Positions 54,606 through 64,000 are shown, numbered from the stretch's first letter. The stretch is DNA of 64,000 nucleotides from Runella sp. CRIBMP (GCF_009905605.1 NZ_JAAAKZ010000017.1:1-64000); one strand, 5' to 3'. Notes: generated from the sequence alone by a model not told the origin. Program-made: numbers and translations.

Positions 54606-55013
54606 ACGCGTTCCAAAAATGATTTTGGCGAAGGTTTTCTCGGGCTGTGTTTCATTAATCAGAATGGCTTCCTGCACAATTTCCAGAAAGGCATCTTCAA
54701 TAGCTCGGAATTCCTGAAGGTTGCGTACCGTTATCCCCCGAATTAGCTTGCGGCCTTTATCTTCCAGCAATCCCTGCTCGTTTGACAACAAAAACCCTTT
54801 TACAAAGCCAATTTCAACGCCTTTCGTTTTGTGTATTTTTCCAAAATAACAGACGTAGTCTAGGCAAATAAAAAAAATAGTATTGCTGTACATAAACTTT
54901 TCGCGCATTTTTGGGTGGGCGACCAGCAATAACTGCCGAATGTATTGGAGTACCTGTCGGATTTCGGGGGTTTGATTGGCAAAAAAATCGTCGATGTCTG
55001 AATACGTGGTCAT
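54594..55013 (-). CDS. DUF1801 domain protein
   Basis: A 139-residue protein matching DUF1801/YdhG: VLQYIRQLLLVAHPKMREKF, NTIFFICLDYVCYFGKIHK and IEIGFVKGFLLSN. Function unknown. The ATG at 55013 lies 4 bases after the ATPase stop; a frame start at 55052 overlaps it and was rejected. It closes the metal operon. Confidence 0.7.
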   Translation of the reverse strand: MTTYSDIDDFFANQTPEIRQVLQYIRQLLLVAHPKMREKFMYSNTIFFICLDYVCYFGKIHKTKGVEIGFVKGFLLSNEQGLLEDKGRKLIRGITVRNLQEFRAIEDAFLEIVQEAILINETQPEKTFAKIIFGTRKKK

Positions 55014-55017
55014 GCCT

Positions 55018-56967
55018 TTAGGAGAGGGTTTTGGATTGAATTCTGTAAGCATTCAAAATCGCCAATAACGCTACGCCTACGTCAGCAAAAACGGCTTCCC
55101 AGAGGTTGGCAACGCCGCCTGCACCCAGCGCCATAACGGCTATTTTTACACCCATTGCCAAGATAATGTTTTGCCAAACCACTTGTTTGGTGAGTTTGCC
55201 GATTTTAATGGCGGCCACAATGCGCGAAGGTTGGTCATTTTGAATCACAATATCAGCGGTTTCAATGGTGGCATCTGAGCCTAAGCCGCCCATGGCGATG
55301 CCCGCATCGGCAAGGGCCACAACGGGCGCATCGTTGACTCCATCGCCAACGAACGCGATGCGTTTGCCGGCGTTTTTGAGCTCCTGTACTTTTTGTACTT
55401 TATCTTCTGGAAGCAACTCTCCGTAGGCGGTTGAGATGTGAAGTTGGTCGGCTATTTTTTGAACCACTGCCGCTTTATCGCCCGAGAGCATAATGGTCTC
55501 AATACCCATTTTTTTTAATTCAGCTACGGTTTGGGCGGCATCTTCTTTTACTTCATCGGCAATGGTAAGATAACCAACATATTGATTATCAATACTAACA
55601 GCTACGATGGTGTCAACGATTTGTTCTAGCTCGGTGGGATAGGTAATGTTGAATTTTTGCAGAAGTTTAAGATTGCCGCACAGAACGTTTTTGCCAGCAA
55701 CGATTCCTTTTAAACCCTGTCCCGCTATTTCTTCTACCCGTTCAACGTGGTGTATTTGGGTTTGGTCAAGGGCATATTCGGCGATGGCTTTGGCAATAGG
55801 GTGTGTTGAAGCCTTTTCCAGCGCGGCTACTGTTTGAATAAATTCCTGTTCGTCAAGGCTTGTTTTTATTTCCTGAACCTTGAAAACCCCTCGGGTGAGG
55901 GTCCCCGTTTTATCAGAAACAACCGTGGTTAACTCGGTCATTACATCCAAAAAATTAGAGCCTTTAACCAAGATTCCATGACGAGAAGCCAGCCCGATTC
56001 CCCCAAAGTAGCCCAGTGGAATGGAGACCGTTAAGGCGCACGGGCAGGCAATCACCAAAAAAACCATGCCTCGGTATAGCCATTCTTTGAATTGATAGGT
56101 ATCCACAAAAAAGAAAGGAAGGAGAATCACCGATAATGCCAAAAAGAAAACAATGGGCGTATAAACTTTGGCAAAACGGCTGATAAACAGTTGGGTAGGG
56201 GCTTTTCGGGAGGTGGCGTCCTGCACCATAGACAAAATGCGCGAAAGCTTAGAGTCCTTGAAAGCGGTCGAAACCTGCATTTCAATAAGCCTCTCTAAGT
56301 TAATCATTCCTGCCAATACAGCATCGCCAGCGTGTTTGGTAGCGGGGCGAGATTCTCCCGTTAGGGCGGAGGTATTGAAAGTAGCTTTTTGAGTAAGTAG
56401 TGTACCATCAAGCGCAATTTTTTCGCCCGCTTTTACTATAATCATTTCCCCAACTGCCACGTCGGAAGGATGAATTACCTGATGATTTCCATTGCGTACA
56501 ACAGTAACTGAATCGGGACGAATATCCAATAAGGCTTTGATAGAACGTTTGGAACGATTTACCGCCAGACTTTGAAACAACTCGCCGATTTCATAAAAGA
56601 CCATTACGGCCACGCCTTCGCTGTATTCGCCAATGTAAAAAGCACCGAGTGTAGCGATTGACATTAAGGTAAATTCATTGAAAAAATCGCTGCGTTTTAA
56701 TGAGAGAAAAGCGCGTTCGAGGGTAGGATAACCCGCCAATAAGTAGGCCGCCACCATCAGGCCTATCTCTACGGGTTGAGTCAGTTCGTAGGATAACACA
56801 AATTTTAGCAGCAGAAAACCTATCAAAATAGTCAAGCTCAACCACAACCGCCAATAAATTTTCAGGAGACTTTCTTCAGGGGCTTTTGAGTGATTATGTT
56901 CGTGGGTAGGCTTATTGGCTTTTTCGGGAGCTTGTTGCGCCAAAGGTACACTATCGGTATTTTTCAT
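55018..56967 (-). CDS. heavy-metal P1B-type ATPase with His-rich N-terminus
   Basis: A 649-residue inner-membrane exporter. Visible: CPC metal-site motif (C308-P-C310, ACPCALTVS), DKTGT with phosphorylated D352, a THPIAKAIAEYAL HP-locus (~397) and GDGVNDAP (~560). The CPC motif and the absence of Cu-type features point to Zn/Cd/Co/Pb (ZntA/CadA-like). It has no CxxC metal-binding domain; the first 30 residues instead hold HEHNHS. Part of a minus-strand metal operon. Confidence 0.88.
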   Translation of the reverse strand: MKNTDSVPLAQQAPEKANKPTHEHNHSKAPEESLLKIYWRLWLSLTILIGFLLLKFVLSYELTQPVEIGLMVAAYLLAGYPTLERAFLSLKRSDFFNEFTLMSIATLGAFYIGEYSEGVAVMVFYEIGELFQSLAVNRSKRSIKALLDIRPDSVTVVRNGNHQVIHPSDVAVGEMIIVKAGEKIALDGTLLTQKATFNTSALTGESRPATKHAGDAVLAGMINLERLIEMQVSTAFKDSKLSRILSMVQDATSRKAPTQLFISRFAKVYTPIVFFLALSVILLPFFFVDTYQFKEWLYRGMVFLVIACPCALTVSIPLGYFGGIGLASRHGILVKGSNFLDVMTELTTVVSDKTGTLTRGVFKVQEIKTSLDEQEFIQTVAALEKASTHPIAKAIAEYALDQTQIHHVERVEEIAGQGLKGIVAGKNVLCGNLKLLQKFNITYPTELEQIVDTIVAVSIDNQYVGYLTIADEVKEDAAQTVAELKKMGIETIMLSGDKAAVVQKIADQLHISTAYGELLPEDKVQKVQELKNAGKRIAFVGDGVNDAPVVALADAGIAMGGLGSDATIETADIVIQNDQPSRIVAAIKIGKLTKQVVWQNIILAMGVKIAVMALGAGGVANLWEAVFADVGVALLAILNAYRIQSKTLS

Positions 56968-56982
56968 AAGAAATGCCTTTTT

Positions 56983-57606
56983 TTAGAACTCAATAAAGAA
57001 ATTTAAAATGGCTAACCCAATGAGTGTGAGACCAGTAATAAGATTCTCGTTGTGTTCAAACCAGTGCGCATTGACCAATCGTAAACCACGACTCGCTACC
57101 CAAACCATCAGAATCATTCCTGCCAACGTAACCACGTTGTAAATCAAAGCAACTAAACCCAACGCCTGCCAGCCCAGCGCGCCCGCACTCAGGAAGTAGG
57201 CGTTGATTTCCATGCAAGGCGATAAAAACATGCCCACACAAAGCGATAAAAGCAGGGTTTTGAACGATTTTCCATTAATGGCAGCAGGGTCAATGTGCTC
57301 GTGAGCGTGCGAATGGCGAATGTGTTGCATCAAGTACCAAAGGCCCAACATCAACAAAACCGCAGGAATAACGCTTTCGGCAAGCTCATGGTAGCTTTCT
57401 GATAATTCGTAGCCCGCATATCCGATGATAAGCCCCAAAATGCTTGTGCTGACGGTATGGGCCAAGCCCGCTAAACCCGTCACGGCCAGCGTGCGGCTTT
57501 CAGACCAATGTTCGGTTTTGCCGATGGTCACAAAAGGCAGCCAGTGGCTAGGAATTAGTGCGTGTAAAATGCTTAAAATCAAAGCGCCAAAGAGGATTTC
57601 ATTCAT
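56983..57606 (-). CDS. NicO/RcnA-like membrane protein with His-rich loop
   Basis: A 207-residue protein with six hydrophobic segments. HALIPSHW (~15-22) resembles the HAL-P-H motif of nickel/cobalt permeases, and a HIRHSHAHEH loop (~95-104) and SPCMEI (~129-134) could bind metal. Probably a metal efflux permease or a sensor-like partner of the ATPase; the family assignment is uncertain. Spaced 15 bases before the ATPase and 21 after the outer-membrane barrel. Confidence 0.6.
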   Translation of the reverse strand: MNEILFGALILSILHALIPSHWLPFVTIGKTEHWSESRTLAVTGLAGLAHTVSTSILGLIIGYAGYELSESYHELAESVIPAVLLMLGLWYLMQHIRHSHAHEHIDPAAINGKSFKTLLLSLCVGMFLSPCMEINAYFLSAGALGWQALGLVALIYNVVTLAGMILMVWVASRGLRLVNAHWFEHNENLITGLTLIGLAILNFFIEF

Positions 57607-57627
57607 GGTTGTTTAGCTTATTTCTGA

Positions 57628-60045
57628 TTAAAACTTGCGATTATATCCTAAGCGCACTACCTGCGTTTCGTAATAGTCAGTGCTTTGTAGTACAAAACCA
57701 TTTCCCGTAATTTTTTTTCTGATTTGCATAGTATTCAGTAGGTCGGTGGCGTTCAAAAAGATGTCACCTTTACCTTTTTGTACATTTTTCTTAATGCCTA
57801 AATCAAGAGAAAAGCGTTGTTCGATGCGCCCCTGCGGAATAAGGTCGGGGGCTAGATATACGGCACTGACCTGCACATCAAAGCCGTTTGACAAATGTGC
57901 CAGACTGTTGAGCTTCACGTTTCCAGATACGAGTTGCTGTTTATCGGCGGTATAGGTTGTGGGCACGGGATATTTGTTGATAACCGAAAATGCGTTAATC
58001 GTATTTTGATAAATATTCACACTTGCATTCAGCGAGACTGGTTTGGTAAGTTGCTGTTGCCATACCATTTCTATGCCGGTGTTGTAGCTTCGCCCAATGT
58101 TTTGAAAGATATTATACAGTAAAACACTCCCTGGCACCTGAGTGGCAATGCGTGTAATGGTACCGTCGGTAATGCGTTGGTACGCTGCGGCATAAAGGTT
58201 ACCGTTTAGCCAATTGGTTTTATACCCCATTTCAAAAGAACTTGTAAACTGAGGTTTGAGAGTTGGGTTGCCGACCTTTATCAGCTCAGGTTCATCGTAT
58301 TTGGGAAAAATGCGAATATCTACTTCATTGGGACGGTCTACGCGCCTGTTAAAAAAGAACGAAATTTTGTTTTTATCATTGAATTTATACGCCAGCCTCA
58401 GGTTTGGAAAAGGCTGTGTGTAGTTATAGCCGTCGCTTTTGTAGGTATTATGGTTGGGATTTACTTCGTAATTGACCTTTACGTACTCCACCCGAAGGCC
58501 ACTTTCCAATTCTATCTTATCGTTTTCAAACACATAATTTCCGTACAGGGCGGGAATGGTTTCGTAATAATTGGCCCAACCGCCGGCATTTACGTCCAAC
58601 GGTGAATTTTGACCTGGAAAGAATTGCATATTGACGGGAATACTCCGTCTTCTCAACTTGACGCCCGTTTCCAGCTTGCCCTGCCGAAGAGGGCGGACAT
58701 AGTCAACGTTGAAATCGGAAACTTGCTCATCCGAAAGCAATTTGAAGGAATCAGTGCCAGTAGATGCTGGAAGGGTGTTGGTGAAAAAGTATTTTTCGTC
58801 TTCGCGGTGAAACGTGTAATTATAATTGAAATTCAGCAAACGTCCTGGTTGTCTGAACTTATGAACAAATACCGCCGTGGCCATGGCCGTATATTTTACC
58901 TCATCTTCCAAAAACTGCCATAAACGATACCGATTGGAGAAATCGTCCTTAAAATAAGGGTTATCGCCGTTATCAAGGATCTTCTCACGGTTAAAAAGCC
59001 CCGAAACCGTCAGCGTATTGCTGGAATTGAAAGCGTAGTCTATTCCCGTTTTGACGGTGGCATAGGTGGTGGTTCGGTTGCGTTTGATTTGCTGAATGAC
59101 GTTTTCTCCCGTATCATAGGTGCGGGTAGAAAACTCATTTTTATTGAGCGTTTGGGTATAAAGCCAATCGCCCTGTAAGAATACATTGGCTTTGTGTTTG
59201 CGGTGATTGATGGAAAAGGAAGGATTCAGCTTAGGCGTATTCTGAAACTGGGGACGAATCGTAGGCAGGTTCTCTTTTCTAACCCATAAAGCGCCCAAGC
59301 CTGCCGCCAAGCCGACTTTGCCGTTCCAGCCGTATTGTTCATTCTTTTTGAAAATGATATTGATAATGCCCGCGTTGCCGTTGGCATCGTATTTGGCGGA
59401 GGGGTTGTTGATGATTTCGATTTTTTCAATAGCTGAAGCTGGCAAATTATCAAGCCCAGTTTGACTGCCAAAGCCCGTCAATGCCGTTTGTTTTCCATCA
59501 ATCAGCACCACTACTTTATCGGAGCCCCTGAGCTGAATTTTGCCTTCCTGGGAGGTGGTAATTCCAGGCAGATTGTTCATCATTTGTAACACTGAGCCGC
59601 TGGTTTGGCTGATATTATCAGCGGTCAAAAATGTTTTTTTATCCATTGTGCCCGCAATACCCTGTTGCTGCGCCACTACCTTTACTTCTTCAAGTGTCTG
59701 GCGGTCTTCAGGCAAGTCAATGGTGCCTAAATCTAAAAAATCGCTCAGTTGCCCCACCGATACCGTTTGTTTCGTGACCTGATACCCCACAAACGAAGCG
59801 GTCAATTTGTATTTACCTTTTTTGACGGAAGGCAGCGAAAAAATCCCTTCGTCATTGGTGATTGTGCCAACCACAAAAGCACTGTCTATGTCGGTTGTTA
59901 ATACAATATTTACAAATGGGAGCGCTGCTTTGGTTTGGGCATCTCTGATTTTGCCTGACAGAACAGTTCCTTTGGTTTGCGCCAAAAGTACAGATGTGCA
60001 AAATGTTAGAATAAAAAGCAAAATTGAGGAAGGTTTGCTAACCAT
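57628..60045 (-). CDS. TonB-receptor-like outer-membrane beta-barrel in the metal operon
   Basis: An 805-residue outer-membrane protein with a signal peptide (after VLLAQ), a carboxypeptidase-regulatory domain (~27-105, GTVLSGKIRDAQTKAALPFV), a plug (DNLPASAIEKIEIINNPSAK) and a large barrel of the OMP_b-brl_3 type. It lies 11 bases after the CzcA stop, inside the czc-like operon. Substrate unknown; it may import a metal complex or, less likely, act as an outer-membrane port for the RND system. Confidence 0.8.
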   Translation of the reverse strand: MVSKPSSILLFILTFCTSVLLAQTKGTVLSGKIRDAQTKAALPFVNIVLTTDIDSAFVVGTITNDEGIFSLPSVKKGKYKLTASFVGYQVTKQTVSVGQLSDFLDLGTIDLPEDRQTLEEVKVVAQQQGIAGTMDKKTFLTADNISQTSGSVLQMMNNLPGITTSQEGKIQLRGSDKVVVLIDGKQTALTGFGSQTGLDNLPASAIEKIEIINNPSAKYDANGNAGIINIIFKKNEQYGWNGKVGLAAGLGALWVRKENLPTIRPQFQNTPKLNPSFSINHRKHKANVFLQGDWLYTQTLNKNEFSTRTYDTGENVIQQIKRNRTTTYATVKTGIDYAFNSSNTLTVSGLFNREKILDNGDNPYFKDDFSNRYRLWQFLEDEVKYTAMATAVFVHKFRQPGRLLNFNYNYTFHREDEKYFFTNTLPASTGTDSFKLLSDEQVSDFNVDYVRPLRQGKLETGVKLRRRSIPVNMQFFPGQNSPLDVNAGGWANYYETIPALYGNYVFENDKIELESGLRVEYVKVNYEVNPNHNTYKSDGYNYTQPFPNLRLAYKFNDKNKISFFFNRRVDRPNEVDIRIFPKYDEPELIKVGNPTLKPQFTSSFEMGYKTNWLNGNLYAAAYQRITDGTITRIATQVPGSVLLYNIFQNIGRSYNTGIEMVWQQQLTKPVSLNASVNIYQNTINAFSVINKYPVPTTYTADKQQLVSGNVKLNSLAHLSNGFDVQVSAVYLAPDLIPQGRIEQRFSLDLGIKKNVQKGKGDIFLNATDLLNTMQIRKKITGNGFVLQSTDYYETQVVRLGYNRKF

Positions 60046-60056
60046 TATGATAGAAT

Positions 60057-63000
60057 TTAACTTAAAATATCTTGCTTGTTTTTTGAGGAAAAATAAGTTT
60101 GCAATGCTTTTTTACCAAACGTATAAAATACCACGGGCGTTACAATAATATCCAAGAATGTACTCGAAAGTAGCCCGCCCAGAATAACCGTTGCAACGGG
60201 GTAAAGAATTTCTTTACCCGCCGCTTGTGGGTCGAGCGTGAGCGGAACGAGCGCTAAGGCGGCTACTAGTGCCGTCATTAATACGGGGACAAGCCGTTCG
60301 AGAGAACCTCGGATAATCATGGGTTTGCTGAATGTCTCACCTTCTTTTTCCACCAAGTGAATGTAGTGGGAAATCATCATAATTCCATTTCGACTCGCGA
60401 TGCCCGTTAGTGTGATAAATCCAACCAGCGTAGCAACCGAAAAAGTGCCGCCCGTAAGCATTACCGCTACCACGCTGCCAATCAACGCCAGCGGAATATT
60501 GAGCATGATTTGCAATACGATGGCGATAGATTTGAAATGAGTATAAAGCACCAAAAAAATGGCCAAAATCGAGAAAATGGCTAAAAATATAATCAATTGC
60601 GAGGCCGACTCCTGGCTCTCAATCAGGCCAGAATACACAATAAAATAGCCTTGAGGCAACGACACTTTGCTCATTTTCTGCTTGATTTCTTCAACCGTAC
60701 TCCCCAAATCACGTCCGTGCACATTGGCCGAAACTACCATGCGCCGTTGGGTATTTTCGTGTACTACTTGATTGACAGTCATGGTTTGTTCAATATCCGC
60801 GATTTGATGAAGCGGAATAAGCTCTCCTTCGGGCGTGGAGATTTGGGTATTTCGGATGGCTTCTAAATTGCTGCGCTCGCGCTCGTTGGTACGAATCAGG
60901 ATGTCAAATGATTTTTGCCCTTCGTAGATTTGCCCCGTTATCTTTCCGTTATAAAATACTTCCAATTCTTCGGTGACTTTTCCCGCCTGTAATCCAAAAC
61001 GTTGCAGGTCATTGCGCCGTACCCGAATCAACAATTGGGGAACCAGCGTTTGGCGTTCGATGGCAAGGTCAGTGACGCCCTCTACCCCTTGCATGGTAGC
61101 CTGCACCTTCTGAGCCATGGAGCGCAGTTCGGCCAAATCGTTTCCGTAAATCTTCAACACAACCTGCGCCTGAACCCCCGACAGCAAATGCTCAATGCGG
61201 TGTGAAATCGGTTGCCCCACGCCCACGGAAACACCCTTTAAAATGCTCAGCTTTTTGCGAATATCGGCAATGATTTCGCTACGACTCCGCTCAATATCAG
61301 GCCGTATAGTAACATCAATTTCTGACCGACTCACGGGTTCAACGTGCTCGTCCAACTCGGCCCGACCTGTTCGACGGCTGGCGTATTCCACTTCGGGGAT
61401 TTGCAGCATCAGTTTTTCGGCCAGCGTCCCTATCTTATTGGATTCCTCAAGCGAAGTTCCCGTGGGGGCAATTAAATTAACGGTAAAAGCTCCTTCATTA
61501 AATGGCGGCAAAAACTCAGTTCCAAAAAAAGGAATCGTTCCTAAAGAAATTAAAATCAGCACAATAGCGGTGCCAATAATGGCCTTAGGCCGATTGAGCG
61601 ACCAATGAAGTATGTGCGTGTCTTTTGTTTTTAACCATCTCACCAAACGTGTGTCGGTCTCTGAGGCGGCTAGTGTTGAAATTCGATTCCAAAAACTTTT
61701 TGAGTGCTTACTGGCACTTTTTATTTTTAAAAAATAACTGCACAAGACGGGCGTAAGCGTGAGGGACACAAACAGCGAAGCGGTAATGGACGTAATGTAA
61801 GCAATGCCCAAAGGGGCAAAAATCCGCCCTTCGATGCCTTCCATGTAAAACAGCGGAATAAAAACCAGCACGACAATGACCGTGGCATAGACAATGGAAT
61901 TTCTAACCTCAGAACTGGCTTCGTACACCACGCGTAAGGTAGATTTGGGCGTATCGAGTTGCTGATTTTCGCGCAAACGCCTAAACACATTTTCGACATC
62001 GACGATGGCGTCATCTACCAATTCGCCAATGGCAATGGCCAAGCCCCCCAAGGTCAGGGTGTTGATAGACAAATCAAACGCTTTGAAAATCAGGGCGGTA
62101 ATGACCAATGATAATGGGATGGCTGTCAAGGTAATGACGGTGGTGCGGAGATTCATTAAGAACAAAAATAGCACAATGACGACCAAAATGAACCCATCGC
62201 GGAGCGCTTCCAAAACATTGTCAATGGATGCTTGAATGAACTTGCTTTGCTGAAAAATGGACGGATTTATCGTAATGTCTTTCGGAAGTGACCGTTGAAG
62301 TTCGCTACAGGCTTGTTCAATCTGTTTTGTGAGACCGACCGTATTCGCGCCCGGTTGTTTTTCTACCGCCAATATCACAGCGGGTTTTCCGTTGATGCTA
62401 CCGTCGCCTCGTTTGAAGGCAGAGCCAAATTTGACATCTGCCACCTGCGATAGCAGAATGGGCACACCGCCCTGACTTGTGACCACGGTATTGGCCAAGT
62501 CTTCCAACGATTGGGCGCGGCCAATGTTACGAATCAACACCTCGCTGCCGTATTCATAATAAAAGTTTCCCGACGTGTTTTGAGAAGCTTTTGAGAGCGC
62601 ATTTTCAACTTGGTCCAAACTTACCTTGTACTGCTTGAGCCGTTGACCAGAAACTTGTACTTGATACTGACGTCGCTCGCCACCAATCGGAATTACTTGA
62701 GATACGCCTTTGATACTCAATAACCTGCGCCGAATGCTGAAATCTGCCAACGTTCGAAGGTCGGCGGGATTGGTAGTATCGGCGCTCACGCCTACGTACA
62801 TAATCTGCCCCATGACGGAGCTGATGGGCCCCATGATGGGCGTGATTCCATTGGGGAGCTGCACCGTTTGGAGCTTTTCAGCCACCAGTTGACGAGCTTT
62901 GTAAATCTCAACATTCCAGTCAAACTCCACAAACACCATTCCCAATCCGATGGCAGAAGTGCTTCGGACAGTTTCTACGCCTGGAGCGCCGTTGAGGGCT

Positions 63001-63212
63001 GTTTCGACGGGCAATACCACCTGTGTTTCTATTTCTTCGGGTGCTAATCCATTGGATTCCAGAAAAACAGTCACCCTAGGGCGATTCAAATCGGGTAAAA
63101 CGTCGATGGGAAGTTGAAGACTTACGTACACGCCATAGACCAACAACATTGCTGATAATGCGATGACCAACAGACGGTTGTGTAACGAAAACTTAATGAT
63201 TCTGTCGAGCAT
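60057..63212 (-). CDS. CusA/CzcA family heavy-metal RND pump
   Basis: A 1051-residue inner-membrane proton/metal antiporter. The HME-RND landmarks are FSLHNRLLVIALSAMLLVYG (helix 1), VFVEFDWNVEIYKARQLVAE, AIAIGELVDDAIVDVENVFR (helix 4, with charged proton-path residues D-D) and VGFITLTGIASRNGIMMISH near the end. Two large periplasmic loops lie between. It exports divalent metals such as Zn, Co or Cd (or Cu) across the envelope. The adaptor gene ends 1 base before its start. Confidence 0.9.
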   Translation of the reverse strand: MLDRIIKFSLHNRLLVIALSAMLLVYGVYVSLQLPIDVLPDLNRPRVTVFLESNGLAPEEIETQVVLPVETALNGAPGVETVRSTSAIGLGMVFVEFDWNVEIYKARQLVAEKLQTVQLPNGITPIMGPISSVMGQIMYVGVSADTTNPADLRTLADFSIRRRLLSIKGVSQVIPIGGERRQYQVQVSGQRLKQYKVSLDQVENALSKASQNTSGNFYYEYGSEVLIRNIGRAQSLEDLANTVVTSQGGVPILLSQVADVKFGSAFKRGDGSINGKPAVILAVEKQPGANTVGLTKQIEQACSELQRSLPKDITINPSIFQQSKFIQASIDNVLEALRDGFILVVIVLFLFLMNLRTTVITLTAIPLSLVITALIFKAFDLSINTLTLGGLAIAIGELVDDAIVDVENVFRRLRENQQLDTPKSTLRVVYEASSEVRNSIVYATVIVVLVFIPLFYMEGIEGRIFAPLGIAYITSITASLFVSLTLTPVLCSYFLKIKSASKHSKSFWNRISTLAASETDTRLVRWLKTKDTHILHWSLNRPKAIIGTAIVLILISLGTIPFFGTEFLPPFNEGAFTVNLIAPTGTSLEESNKIGTLAEKLMLQIPEVEYASRRTGRAELDEHVEPVSRSEIDVTIRPDIERSRSEIIADIRKKLSILKGVSVGVGQPISHRIEHLLSGVQAQVVLKIYGNDLAELRSMAQKVQATMQGVEGVTDLAIERQTLVPQLLIRVRRNDLQRFGLQAGKVTEELEVFYNGKITGQIYEGQKSFDILIRTNERERSNLEAIRNTQISTPEGELIPLHQIADIEQTMTVNQVVHENTQRRMVVSANVHGRDLGSTVEEIKQKMSKVSLPQGYFIVYSGLIESQESASQLIIFLAIFSILAIFLVLYTHFKSIAIVLQIMLNIPLALIGSVVAVMLTGGTFSVATLVGFITLTGIASRNGIMMISHYIHLVEKEGETFSKPMIIRGSLERLVPVLMTALVAALALVPLTLDPQAAGKEILYPVATVILGGLLSSTFLDIIVTPVVFYTFGKKALQTYFSSKNKQDILS

Positions 63213-63213
63213 A

Positions 63214-64000
63214 TTACCGATTTATAAAGATCATTTTTAATTGATACGTCGAAGCCACCACTACTTTATCATCGTTGTTAATGCCTTTGGGAATGGTCGT
63301 AAAGTCGCCGTTGTTGGGACCAGTGGCCACGTATTGAATTCGGTAATTTTCTGGGGATTCTTTGATAAAAACGCAGGATTTACCATTGATTTGGCTCAGG
63401 GCTGAATTGGGTAAGGAGAGCGTATTTCCATTCGTTTTCCCCTGAATTCGAATCGACACAAACTCGCCAATTTTAAAATCATCAGTAGGATTTTCTACTT
63501 CAAAAAGTGCTTTTTGGGACTGATTGGCATTGACCGACTGCGCAGCGGATAATAGTCGCACGCGGGTTGTACGGTGTTGTCCTGCTTCGCGTTGACAGAT
63601 AACTTCGTAGCCCGTTGCCGAAAAGAGGCTCTCAGCATCGCGTTCAAATAGCTGTGCTTCCACGTATACTTTGGCTAAATTGGTCAGTTGAAAAACTGTA
63701 TCGCCCGTCCCAACGGTAGAGCCGATAGCGACACTAAAGGGCGATACCAGCCCGCTGATGGGCGCAACGAGCGGAAAGCGACGATGGGTACCTTTGCCGC
63801 CTTGTGCAATGTCGTTGAACACTTTGAGATTTTCCTGTGCTTTTTGCAAGCGTGCAGCGGCCTCTGATACCTCACGCTTGGCGGCAATGTCTTCGATTTT
63901 TTTGAGGCGGTCATATTCTCGTTGGGCCACAGAAAGCTCGGCTTCAAGGGTATTGCGCTCTACTTGGAGATTTATCAATGCTGTTGCGTCCAAAGTCTGT
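63214..64000 (-). CDS. CzcB/CusB-type periplasmic adaptor, partial
   Basis: The C-terminal ~262 residues of an efflux adaptor; the reading frame runs off the right edge without a start. It has an alpha-helical hairpin part (EYDRLKKIEDIAAKREVSEA), a lipoyl-like half (APISGLVSPFSVAIGSTVGT) and a beta-barrel domain ending in IFINR. It bridges the RND pump and an outer-membrane factor. Its stop touches the CzcA start. Confidence 0.85.
   Translation of the reverse strand, partial: QTLDATALINLQVERNTLEAELSVAQREYDRLKKIEDIAAKREVSEAAARLQKAQENLKVFNDIAQGGKGTHRRFPLVAPISGLVSPFSVAIGSTVGTGDTVFQLTNLAKVYVEAQLFERDAESLFSATGYEVICQREAGQHRTTRVRLLSAAQSVNANQSQKALFEVENPTDDFKIGEFVSIRIQGKTNGNTLSLPNSALSQINGKSCVFIKESPENYRIQYVATGPNNGDFTTIPKGINNDDKVVVASTYQLKMIFINR

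Noticed and set aside
61195-61608. A 137-residue plus-strand frame inside czcA
   Set aside because: Antisense shadow of a GC-rich gene; Ser/Arg-rich with no recognisable fold.
1-64000. CRISPR array, insertion sequence, prophage or integrase
   Set aside because: No regularly spaced repeat-spacer series, no transposase or integrase frame, and no target-site duplications were seen.
1-64000. tRNA genes
   Set aside because: No T-loop GGTTCRANYCC with a matching acceptor stem was seen in any intergenic region; a tRNAscan run could confirm.

Overview
The window looks like the chromosome of a Bacteroidota bacterium, most likely order Cytophagales (Spirosomataceae-like: Runella, Dyadobacter or relatives); the genus is a guess. 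The reasons are Bacteroidota-type promoters (TTTG, about 20 bp, TAnnTTTG), TonB receptors that begin with a carboxypeptidase-regulatory domain, DUF1501/DUF1800 and DUF6089 proteins, a PorE-like OmpA lipoprotein, a zinc-free L31/L36/S14 set, and L17 carrying a helix-hairpin-helix extension. There are no insertion sequences, phage genes or CRISPR arrays. The window reads as core chromosome with a few accessory cassettes.

Layout. 1-101 is the 3' end of a 5S rRNA gene and its terminator, so an rRNA operon lies to the left. 166-8714 is all on the minus strand: a DUF2795 protein, an isolated nuoB-nuoC pair, a KdsC-like phosphatase, a DUF1800-DUF1501 export pair, a sodium:solute symporter, purU and an outer-membrane DUF6089 protein. 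8715-9146 has no protein gene but holds two matching promoters and a probable ~145-nt RNA ending in a terminator. 9147-24755 is the S10/spc/alpha ribosomal supercluster on the plus strand, from rplC (L3; rpsJ is absent) to rplQ, including secY, map, infA, rpmJ and rpoA. Its distal part is punctuated by strong intergenic hairpins, and several leaders carry sequence with a 7-nt period.

24895-35387 is mixed metabolism: carA, a BASS transporter-SDR-LysE operon, L31 type B, a molybdopterin oxidoreductase, a glycosyltransferase, two exported thioredoxin-fold proteins, a biotin carboxylase and a DoxX-like protein. 35506-38736 is a three-gene envelope cassette: a His-rich small membrane protein, a TonB receptor with a CxxC in its plug, and an exported CxxC thioredoxin. 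A truncated hemoglobin, a CBM48 protein, a thioesterase, a histidine phosphatase and pyrF follow. 41860-43345 (minus) is a pseudouridine synthase coupled to an Xre-RES toxin-antitoxin pair that has its own promoter and operator-like repeats. 43462-54541 holds a thiolase, a DMT transporter, DUF2254, an aldo/keto reductase, an AsmA-like protein, a PiT phosphate transporter with a likely Pho box, and the PorE-like OmpA lipoprotein.

54594-64000 (minus) is a heavy-metal export operon entering from beyond the right edge: CzcB-type adaptor, CzcA-type RND pump, a TonB-family outer-membrane barrel, a NicO-like membrane protein, a P1B-type ATPase with a His-rich N-terminus, and a DUF1801 protein. The least familiar arrangements are the His-rich/TonB receptor/thioredoxin cassette, the TonB barrel inside the czc-like operon, the structured RNA in front of rplC, and the heptad-periodic leaders. 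All family names come from reading the sequence without database searches.
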